NCBI GenBank assembly: GCA_052437175.1
Contig: JBQVOK010000005.1
Location: forward strand, 248,001 to 312,000
Reading direction: 5' to 3'
From: JACVCJ01 sp052437175
GTDB taxonomy: Bacteria > Bacteroidota > Bacteroidia > CAIKAF01
DNA length: 64,000 nt
How positions within the stretch are numbered: the first letter of the stretch is position 1; each line of letters begins with the position of its first letter. The notes below the pieces were generated by a model. The model ran no database searches. It worked only from the letters and a program-made list of their open reading frames with translations, and was not told the DNA's origin. The translations under genes were made by a program, and so were the position numbers. This document shows, in pieces, positions 43,958 to 50,138 of this stretch.

Positions 43958-44287
43958 ATGGAAAAAGAAGCTGCCGTCAATGAAGAGATCGTTCTTGTAT
44001 ACGATGATCCCGGAACGGAAGCCGGTAAATACGGCACCAGCAGTATCCGCAATGTGAACAATATTCCCGTTGGTATTACCCGCCGCGAACGGGAGGTGCT
44101 GCGTCTTATCTGTGCCCAGTATACCAATGCAGAGATCGCCTGCCGCATGCACGTGAGCGTGCGAACGGTGGATGGACACCGCAACAACCTGCTGGAAAAA
44201 ACAGGCTGCCGCAATACGGCCGGACTCGTTCTTTTTGCCGTTTGCAAGGGCCTGTATGATCCGCAGCAGCACAAGTGGCGCTGTTAA
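43958..44287 (+). CDS. Orphan LuxR-type HTH regulator
   Basis: 109 residues with no receiver domain: a 38-residue acidic N-terminus, then GerE/LuxR HTH at about 40-98 (ITRREREVLRLICAQYTNAEIACRMHVSVRTVDGHRNNLLEKTGCRNTAGLVLFAV). The HTH resembles that of the NarL-type regulator at 40678-41346, including the 'TAGLVLF' tail helix. Its stop TAA (44285-44287) overlaps the LanC stop on the other strand (44284-44286), so the two genes are convergent and interlocked. It is the closest dedicated candidate to regulate the RiPP-type cluster; it could bind the direct repeat upstream of the precursor gene. Confidence 0.85.
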   Translation: MEKEAAVNEEIVLVYDDPGTEAGKYGTSSIRNVNNIPVGITRREREVLRLICAQYTNAEIACRMHVSVRTVDGHRNNLLEKTGCRNTAGLVLFAVCKGLYDPQQHKWRC

Positions 44288-45534
44288 ACGGGCACCTGCA
44301 GCCTGAAATTACCCGGTACCAGTACCGAACCGTAAAAATCCGGATCGGCCAGGCGCAGATAATAATAACCGGTACCGGCCAGTCCCATCATCATACCGGG
44401 TGTGGGCAGGTTTCCGCGGATGCCGCCCGGCCAGGGCAGTTGTGCCTTGTGATAGCGCTGTATGCCCAACAGCCCGATGCCTGCCGCCAGCCCTTTGTAT
44501 TCAGCTTTTCCGGAGCTCAGCAGTACATCGGCATTTCCGCAGATACCGTGACACAGACTGAAATTAGGCAGGTTCTGTGTATCGGCGCTCATTTGTAAGG
44601 TGTGCCGGTACGTGGTGTCCAGTGCCGCGTCGATCTGTGGCAGGAGCGTTTCCGATGGCCAGGCCTCATACGCATACATACGCGCCAGGGCAATACCCGG
44701 TGCCCCGTGGCACCAGGCCACCCCGTAATGATATTCACCCGTTCCCTGTGCCAGGCCGGCCTCCCGGAAGTCGGGCCAGTTCTTTAACTGCGGATGGTAA
44801 TACTGTTGCTCGTAACGGATGGCCTCCCGGGCTCCTTCCAGGAAAAGCGGATCGCCGCATACGCGGTATGCATCCAGCAGGGCACAGGCTATACCTGCAG
44901 CCCCGTGCGAAAAGCCCGTGAGGTTCTTTTTACTGCCTACCGTAGCCCATGACCAGCCTGTATCTTCTTTCAGGGCCATGTTGCACAGCGCCGAGGCCAG
45001 GGTTCGGAGCATCCCGGCGCTGTACTGGTCGTTGTGCATTTCGTGGAACAGTTTCAGGGCCGGTATGGTACCTGCAATACCGCTGATGATATCGGTCTCA
45101 TAAGTGGCAAAACCTTCCTGCTTCAGGTTTCGGAGCAGGGCATAGGCTTCTGCTATCCAGTCCTCCCGCTCCATCACATGTCCTGCCGCCGCCAGCACAC
45201 AGGCTGCACCCGGTTTGCCGGAATAGAACCCGTGATCGGGCAGCTGTGCGGCCGTACTGAGTACCTGGTTGGCACAGCCTTCGATGCTGCGTGCCAGGAA
45301 AGGGTCATGGCGTTTTTCGTACAAACGGCACAGGAAATACAGGATGCCCGAAGTGCCGGAATACAGGTCGGGACCGAAACTGCGTACCACGTTGCGGAAA
45401 GAGCCTTCGCTCATATCGAACCAGTTCCCGGTCCAGGTACAACGCTCCCGGCCATCCCAGACCGCGTCTCTTACCAGCTCGAGCCCGATCTCCCAGGCGG
45501 TTTCAAAAAACAGGTCTTTATCGTTGGCGTTCAT
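44284..45534 (-). CDS. LanC-type lanthionine cyclase
   Basis: 416 residues from ATG 45534 (MNANDKDLFFETAWEIG...); the longer ORF adds 30 residues antisense-like in character. The alpha/alpha-toroid of LanC is evident: SGTSGILYFLCRLYE (about 59), FYSGKPGAACVLAA, IISGIAGTIPALKLF, TGFSHGAAGIACALLDAY (206-223), VAWCHGAPGIALARM (272-286), NFSLCHGICGNADVLL (324-339), PGMMMGLAGTGYYYLRLAD near the end. Zinc ligands are all present: Cys275, Cys328, His329; His210 matches the conserved catalytic-site His. It adds Cys thiols to dehydrated Ser/Thr, forming (methyl)lanthionine rings. No dehydratase domain is fused; that step would come from the kinase and HopA1-family proteins upstream. Overlaps the HopA1 gene by 17 nt. 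Confidence 0.92.
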   Translation of the reverse strand: MNANDKDLFFETAWEIGLELVRDAVWDGRERCTWTGNWFDMSEGSFRNVVRSFGPDLYSGTSGILYFLCRLYEKRHDPFLARSIEGCANQVLSTAAQLPDHGFYSGKPGAACVLAAAGHVMEREDWIAEAYALLRNLKQEGFATYETDIISGIAGTIPALKLFHEMHNDQYSAGMLRTLASALCNMALKEDTGWSWATVGSKKNLTGFSHGAAGIACALLDAYRVCGDPLFLEGAREAIRYEQQYYHPQLKNWPDFREAGLAQGTGEYHYGVAWCHGAPGIALARMYAYEAWPSETLLPQIDAALDTTYRHTLQMSADTQNLPNFSLCHGICGNADVLLSSGKAEYKGLAAGIGLLGIQRYHKAQLPWPGGIRGNLPTPGMMMGLAGTGYYYLRLADPDFYGSVLVPGNFRLQVPV

Positions 45535-46492
45535 AGGCAATGGGTGTTTGTATGTGTAAAGAAGCTTTGGAACCGGCTTCCAGGAAAGGGAGTTCCGGGT
45601 CGAGGCCCGTGCTGGTAAAGGCATTTTCTATATAGCGTAGATAGGTGGCGGAATCGTCTCCGGCGGCAAAAGCGTTGAGCAGTCCCCGGGCCACGATCTG
45701 CATACGGCTTATGCCGAAGCTGTTGCCGTCGGGCGGACTTTCACAGATGCCTGTTCCGGGCTGCCAGGCCTGTGTAAACAGCGGCGTGTCATTTTTCAGC
45801 AGGGGCGCCAGGTCTTTGTGTATGCTTTTCAGCAGGGGCAGGACCTGCGCCAGGTAGCGGATGCCGATGTACAGCACGCAGCCGTCCCGCCGCCGGTAGC
45901 CACCCGGATCGGAAAGGCATTTAAACAGAAAAGGCAGGCGGTAGGCATTCAGCAGGGTGCTGAGTGATTCTACCAGAAACAGGGCACCTTCGGGCACCGT
46001 ATTCCAGTAAACGCGGGCCATCGGGGCCGCGTATTCGAAAAGAGCGTTGCTGTGCAGGTAATAAAAGCCGGGCTGAGAGCCGGTATCTTCCCGTTGGCTG
46101 CGGAAAGTAACGGCTGTACCGGCAGCAGCAGAAAAACCCGGGTCGGTCTTCATGGTGCGGGTTACCCCGAATTTGCTTACCCGGGCCGTGGTATCGCTGA
46201 GCATAGCGTTTAGTGTCCAGCCCGCATCGCTTGTTTCCTGCGAGTGATTTACGGCGCGCAGCTGTTGTATGAACTGCTGGATAAGCTCTGCAGAAGAGTT
46301 TACGGCAGGTTCTGCGGTATGCAGGGGATTTACCACGTAGCATTCGGCATAGAGTGCCCGTGTGAGCACGGAAAGCGGGGTGTCCTGCTCATTGTAGGGT
46401 GTATAGTTCTTACCGGCATAGCTAAAGCCGTTCCCCTTGCTCTGTATGTTTCCGCAGAGTGCTTCCAGCTGCGGCAGATCTTCTTTTCTCAT
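45518..46492 (-). CDS. HopA1-family protein, probable phospho-Ser/Thr lyase
   Basis: 324 residues. The HopA1 effector-family signature is readable: ARVYWN (159-164), LPFLFKCLSDPGGYRRRDGCVLYI (186-209, with Lys191 and Arg/Asp near 200-203), and the closing GTGICESPPDGNSFGISRMQIVARGLLNAF (246-275; 'G.G..E.P....SFG..R'). In thioamitide (TvaD) and class V lanthipeptide (LxmY) pathways HopA1-like proteins act with an APH-type kinase to eliminate phosphate from Ser/Thr, giving dehydro-residues. Here the kinase gene overlaps it by 4 nt upstream and LanC overlaps it downstream, so the same reaction on the repeat precursor is the natural inference. The first 100 residues are more divergent. Confidence 0.85.
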   Translation of the reverse strand: MRKEDLPQLEALCGNIQSKGNGFSYAGKNYTPYNEQDTPLSVLTRALYAECYVVNPLHTAEPAVNSSAELIQQFIQQLRAVNHSQETSDAGWTLNAMLSDTTARVSKFGVTRTMKTDPGFSAAAGTAVTFRSQREDTGSQPGFYYLHSNALFEYAAPMARVYWNTVPEGALFLVESLSTLLNAYRLPFLFKCLSDPGGYRRRDGCVLYIGIRYLAQVLPLLKSIHKDLAPLLKNDTPLFTQAWQPGTGICESPPDGNSFGISRMQIVARGLLNAFAAGDDSATYLRYIENAFTSTGLDPELPFLEAGSKASLHIQTPIAYERQR

Positions 46493-47583
46493 ACGTATTC
46501 AGGACGGGTTATGCCCAGCAACTTTTCCGCGGCCAGGGCAGGGTTTTTAAGTATGTTGTGGGCGATCTGTATGCTGCGCATATTGTTGGCCTGTATGCTG
46601 GCCACGTACACAACGCCTTCGATAGCGGTCTGTATCATACGTGCAGCGCAGAAACGCAGGGTTTTCAGCAACAGCGCGTCGGGGTCGGTTCCGGGTTGCA
46701 GGCAGGCCAGGTAATGCTGCCAGAAAGCCCGGGTGGCCCCGTGCATCTTTTCAGGTTCAAAGGCCTGCAGGGCGGGGTTCAGTTGCCGGCTGGAAGGTTG
46801 TTGGTTGTCGAACGAAAAAGCCCAGGCGGCCAGGTAGGATTGCAGGATGCCGGCCGTGTCCCAGCAGGGGTCGCCGATATCGCCCAGTTCCCAGTCTACC
46901 AGGTACTGGGGCGCATTTTCCGAAGCTTTTGGCATAATAAAGTTGATCCATTTTACATCGCCGTGTACCAGCGAGGTAGGTGCCCAGTCCCCGCGGAGAC
47001 GGGCCAGCAGGGTCTTTAATTCGGGCTGTGACTGGATAAAGGAAATAAGCTGCCCGTTGGCCGTACTCTGCGGAAAGAACTCGTGCGGCCCGAAATCGTT
47101 GATGCGCAGGATCCAGGGCTCCGCTTTGGGAAAGCACGAGGTATCGGCACCCGCGGGCACCGGAAAATGAAACGAAGCCAGGATCCCGGCCTGGTCGCGT
47201 GCCGGCGCTTCAGAAAATACCTGTTTCTGCATGTAAAACTCGTGTGTGCTCCATGTATCGCGGCAATATTCCGTAACCAGCACATGCTGCTGCGGGTCGT
47301 AATGCAGCAGGGCAGGTACCCGTTGTTTCAGCTTTTCGTACCCGGGAGTGCGATTTATAAAACGTAAACTGTCGGCTTCGCGGCGCAGTATGCCCGTTTC
47401 GGCCGGACCAAATGTAAAGGTCTGTTTTACAAAAAGACTCCGCTGGTTATTGCAGAGAATACGGAACAGGTTGTTACGCGTGGGCGATGCCATAACGCTG
47501 AAATTACCGTCTACAAGGGTTTCGGCCGGCACGAGGCCTTTTTGCAGCAGGTAGTGGCAGATATTTTTCTGGTTGAGCAGCAT
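46489..47583 (-). CDS. APH-fold kinase, probable Ser/Thr kinase of RiPP dehydration
   Basis: 364 residues with an aminoglycoside-phosphotransferase-type kinase fold: ATP-binding Lys53 (LFVKQT), Glu69 (LRREADSL), hinge VLVTEYC, catalytic loop LVHGDVKWINF (Asp209, Asn214), Mg-binding VDWELGDIGDP (Asp230). All catalytic residues are intact. Next to a HopA1-family protein, a LanC and a Ser/Thr/Cys repeat protein it matches the kinase of thioamitide (TvaC) and class V lanthipeptide (LxmK) systems, phosphorylating core Ser/Thr before elimination, rather than an antibiotic-resistance enzyme. It follows the precursor gene by 136 nt, with two hairpins in the gap. Confidence 0.87.
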   Translation of the reverse strand: MLLNQKNICHYLLQKGLVPAETLVDGNFSVMASPTRNNLFRILCNNQRSLFVKQTFTFGPAETGILRREADSLRFINRTPGYEKLKQRVPALLHYDPQQHVLVTEYCRDTWSTHEFYMQKQVFSEAPARDQAGILASFHFPVPAGADTSCFPKAEPWILRINDFGPHEFFPQSTANGQLISFIQSQPELKTLLARLRGDWAPTSLVHGDVKWINFIMPKASENAPQYLVDWELGDIGDPCWDTAGILQSYLAAWAFSFDNQQPSSRQLNPALQAFEPEKMHGATRAFWQHYLACLQPGTDPDALLLKTLRFCAARMIQTAIEGVVYVASIQANNMRSIQIAHNILKNPALAAEKLLGITRPEYV

Positions 47584-47619
47584 GTTTTCTGTTTTTAGAA
47601 GGAGTTTGTAAAAGACAGC

Positions 47620-47705
47620 AACGGAAGCGGACCTCCGTTACTGTCGTTCATGGAGATAAAGGCCGAATGCAGAAAGAAGACCCGGTTTTAGTGCAGCAGA
47701 CCGGG
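47620..47705 (-). promoter_or_regulatory. Two hairpins between precursor and modification genes
   Basis: CCCGGT (47681-47686) with ACCGGG (47700-47705) directly behind the precursor stop, and AACGGA (47620-47625) with TCCGTT (47634-47639). The first is followed by a weak TCTTCTTTC tract. This looks like a partial terminator or processing site that would let precursor mRNA outnumber enzyme mRNA. Confidence 0.5.
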
Positions 47706-47719
47706 AACTTCAGCTGTGT

Positions 47720-49345
47720 TTAGCACACAAAGGGAATACCGGTGCAGGTAACGCAGCTTACTACCGGCATGGTAGGCACACAGGCCTCGATGGGCAGGGT
47801 GGGAATGGGCCCTTGTGCATTGGCCCGGACGGACTGCGGAGCGGCCTTCTGGCACCACACCAGGGTGGGTGAAGGATAGCAGGTCATGACCGGCAACGTA
47901 GGAAAACAGGTGCTTGCGATCATTGTGGGTACCCCGGTCTGTGTACCTGCCTGTAAACTTCCGCCGGAATTGGCAGCCGGTGTACATGCAAAGGGCAGCC
48001 CGGTGTAGGTACCACAGTTAATCACCGGTATGGTAGGAACATAGGTCTGTACGCTGGCCTGTGCCTGTGCCTGTGGGTTCTTGCTGCAAAGCGTAACGGT
48101 GGGGAAAACCGTCTGCAGGTTACCCTGCGGTGTGGCATTGGGCGCCTGCGAGCAAACGAAGGGAATACCTGTGCAGGTAACGCAGCTTACCACCGGTACG
48201 GTAGGAATGTCGATCTGTGCCTGCAGGCCTGCGCCCTGTGCAGAAAGGCATCCGGCGGGAGGCGTAGTGGGGCACACCACGCAACTGAAGCCGGGCATGG
48301 AAGGGATATTGGTCTGCAGATTGCCCTGTAAGCCTGTATTTGCAGACGACTGCGGCGCCTGTGCGCACACGGCAGGGATACCTGTGCAGGTAATACAGCT
48401 TACTACGGGCATCGTGGGTATATCCATCGCTGCATTGGCCTGCAGTCCGGCATTAGGCGCCTGCGAGCAAACGAAGGGAATACCTGTACAGGTAACACAA
48501 CTTACCACCGGTACGGTAGGAATGTCGATCTGCGCCTGTGCCTGCAGGCCTGAGCCCTGTGCAGAAAGGCATCCGGCGGGAGGCGTAGTGGGGCACACCA
48601 CACAACTGAAGCCGGGCATGGAAGGAATATTGGTCTGCAGATTGCCCTGTAAGCCTGTATTTGCAGCTGATTGCGGAGCCTGTGAGCAAACAAAGGGCAA
48701 ACCTGTACAGGTAACACAGCTGATCACCGGCATGGTAGGTATACAGGCTTCAACGGGCAGTGTGGGAATGGCACCCTGTGCGTTGGCCTGCAGGCCGGAC
48801 TGCGGGGCCTGGCCGCAGATCAGGGGTATACCCGTACATACGATACAACTTGCCGCCGGTACGGTAGGGCAGGCATGTACGATGGAAGGTATAGGCGCCT
48901 GTGCGCTGGCCTGTACCCCGGCTTTCGGGGCCTCTGAACACACAAAGGGAACGCCTGTGCAGGTAACACAGCTCATTACCGGTACCGTGGGAATGGCATT
49001 CTGGTTCAGGTATGCGTTGTAAATATCGCCCTGCAGGAAAGAAGCCGGTGAAGCTTCGGTCTCCGTGGCATGCTGAACGCTTTTCTTTGTCCATACCAGC
49101 ATGGCTTCCAGGTTGTTGCTGTCGGTGGTCTTCCGGCTGAAAAGGATGTCCTCTTTACGGATATCCAGCTTTTTGCCCAGGGCGGCATCGAGGTACAGGC
49201 TGATGGAATTATCGGGATCGGCGGCCGATCTGCCGGCGTACCCGAAGAACAGCACGGCGCCATCAAAGCCCGCGCTGCCGGTGATCTGGTCTACCCAGTC
49301 ATTGGTTTCGGCACCCGCCTGGGATGCCTTGGAATCGTTTTTCAT
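47720..49345 (-). CDS. Multi-core RiPP-type precursor with twelve Cys/Thr-rich cassettes
   Basis: 541 residues from ATG 49345 (MKNDSKASQAGAETNDW); the longer ORF needs a TTG start. Residues 1-117 form a Cys-free leader (VDQITGSAGFDGAVLFFGYAGRS, SLYLDAALGKKLDIRKEDILFSR). From 118 to the end there are twelve cassettes of about 22-47 residues; the best conserved read IPTVPVVSCVTCTGIPFVC and are joined by linkers such as SQAPNAGLQANAAMD or GLQGNLQTN. I count 36 Cys, all after residue 117, usually in a SCxxC...C pattern beside Thr. The protein ends exactly on the last core Cys (CTGIPFVC). No signal peptide or T9SS tail. Followed in the same direction by kinase, HopA1-family and LanC genes, so I infer a lanthipeptide-like precursor; a plain structural repeat protein is the alternative. 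Confidence 0.85.
   Translation of the reverse strand: MKNDSKASQAGAETNDWVDQITGSAGFDGAVLFFGYAGRSAADPDNSISLYLDAALGKKLDIRKEDILFSRKTTDSNNLEAMLVWTKKSVQHATETEASPASFLQGDIYNAYLNQNAIPTVPVMSCVTCTGVPFVCSEAPKAGVQASAQAPIPSIVHACPTVPAASCIVCTGIPLICGQAPQSGLQANAQGAIPTLPVEACIPTMPVISCVTCTGLPFVCSQAPQSAANTGLQGNLQTNIPSMPGFSCVVCPTTPPAGCLSAQGSGLQAQAQIDIPTVPVVSCVTCTGIPFVCSQAPNAGLQANAAMDIPTMPVVSCITCTGIPAVCAQAPQSSANTGLQGNLQTNIPSMPGFSCVVCPTTPPAGCLSAQGAGLQAQIDIPTVPVVSCVTCTGIPFVCSQAPNATPQGNLQTVFPTVTLCSKNPQAQAQASVQTYVPTIPVINCGTYTGLPFACTPAANSGGSLQAGTQTGVPTMIASTCFPTLPVMTCYPSPTLVWCQKAAPQSVRANAQGPIPTLPIEACVPTMPVVSCVTCTGIPFVC
47723..48994 (-). repeat. Core-cassette repeat array of the RiPP-type precursor
   Basis: Twelve coding cassettes of variable length. 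Cassettes 3-5 and 6-8 are near-identical three-cassette blocks about 315 nt apart (around 48462-48690 and 48148-48370), a recent segmental duplication. Cassettes 9-11 near the C-terminus are degenerate, with fewer Cys; cassette 12 returns to consensus. Confidence 0.85.
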
Positions 49346-49426
49346 AAGTGATTTTCGTGTTTTTGGATCGTTAAACAATGTATTTATAGCGAAAGGCAGT
49401 CAGCCTTTATCTCCCGGGTAATAAAG

Positions 49427-49485
49427 CAAATGTAGAGGCCGGCAGAAGAAGCCTTACGGGTATAAAAACCTGTTTTTACGGGTAT
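49427..49485 (-). promoter_or_regulatory. Promoter and direct-repeat activator site of the RiPP-type precursor
   Basis: On the reverse strand: ATACCCGTAA at 49476-49485, a second identical copy at 49454-49463 (22-bp period), 19 nt, then the -7 box TACATTTG at 49427-49434. The proximal repeat takes the place of the -33 TTG, which is absent, so activation by a dimeric regulator is likely. Confidence 0.65.
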
Positions 49486-49530
49486 GGGAATAATCCCGGG
49501 GCGCCGGAGGGATATATGCCCGGCACCTTT

Positions 49531-49561
49531 TTAAAAAAGAAACCCCGGCGCAAACCGGGGT
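49531..49561 (-). terminator. Intrinsic terminator of the double-HMA gene
   Basis: On the reverse strand ACCCCGG (49555-49561 side), 6-nt loop, CCGGGGT (49542-49548 side), then TTTCTTTTTT. It separates the copper locus from the RiPP-type cluster. Confidence 0.8.
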
Positions 49562-49631
49562 AAAACGAAGTAGAAAAGCAGCACTATGAAAAACTGCGTT
49601 TATGAATATGCTAAAATGGTCTGCTGTCCGC

Positions 49632-50045
49632 TCAGAGCTTCTCTATGCGGAAGCCGGCCGATTGTACCGCTTCGGTGATCCCGGCGGCGTCGCTGCCCTG
49701 TACGGTCAGCACCTTGTCCCGGGCGGCGGTGTCTACCGACCAGTTTCCGGCTCCGGCCGCAGCGTCCAGGGCCGGGCTAACCTTGGCTATGCAACCCTCA
49801 CAGTTGATATTGGTCTTAAACTGCAGGTTACCTTCCGTGGTGCTGAGATTCGCAATGTTCTCCACGCTGTACCCGGCATCCTGTATGGCTTTTACAAGGG
49901 CTGCCTCATCGCTGTAGGAAACTTCGGCCGTACCCGGCTGTATATTGTGTACAACGGTATTGTCCAGCTTGCTGAGGGCATTCTGTACACGGGTGCGGCA
50001 ATGTTCGCTCTGCATATCGGGGATGGTGATCTTTGCGCGTTTCAT
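49632..50045 (-). CDS. Double-HMA copper-binding protein
   Basis: 137 residues from ATG 50045 (MKRAKITIPDMQSEHC...). Two heavy-metal-associated folds in tandem: the first (about 1-65) has a single-Cys loop DMQSEHC instead of MxCxxC, the second (about 68-137) has NCEGC (KTNINCEGCIAKVSPAL). Each ends with 'A.q.aGy/f.ie' as in CopZ-like chaperones. Cytoplasmic copper chaperone for the adjacent CopA is the likely role. The upstream region matches that of copA base for base at key positions, so both should be induced together. Confidence 0.87.
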   Translation of the reverse strand: MKRAKITIPDMQSEHCRTRVQNALSKLDNTVVHNIQPGTAEVSYSDEAALVKAIQDAGYSVENIANLSTTEGNLQFKTNINCEGCIAKVSPALDAAAGAGNWSVDTAARDKVLTVQGSDAAGITEAVQSAGFRIEKL

Positions 50046-50071
50046 GTTCTTTCTGTTTTTATTCTTTGATA

Positions 50072-50133
50072 CAAAGTTCGTAGGATCCGGCGGCATTCCT
50101 GTTACATCATCCGGGGAAAGATTTACAGGATTT
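50072..50133 (-). promoter_or_regulatory. Promoter/operator of the double-HMA gene, shared with copA
   Basis: Reading the + strand: CAAAGTTC (the -7 GAACTTTG of the reverse strand) at 50072-50079, 20 nt, TGTTACA 50100-50106, 10 nt, AAAGATTTACAGGATTT 50117-50133. The two TTACA words are 21 bp apart. The same words with identical spacing lie upstream of copA. Confidence 0.7.
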
Positions 50134-50138
50134 CCGCT

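Noticed and set aside
46489..47583. Aminoglycoside-resistance phosphotransferase
   Set aside because: Overlap with the HopA1-family gene and the precursor/LanC context fit a RiPP kinase much better than drug resistance.
47681..47705. Full intrinsic terminator after the precursor gene
   Set aside because: The stem is good but the T-tract is interrupted (TCTTCTTTC), so I treat it as a partial terminator or processing hairpin.
48081..49022. 313-residue forward ORF opposite the repeat precursor
   Set aside because: Repeats merely mirror the cassette array; the reverse frame has a leader, start codon and promoter.
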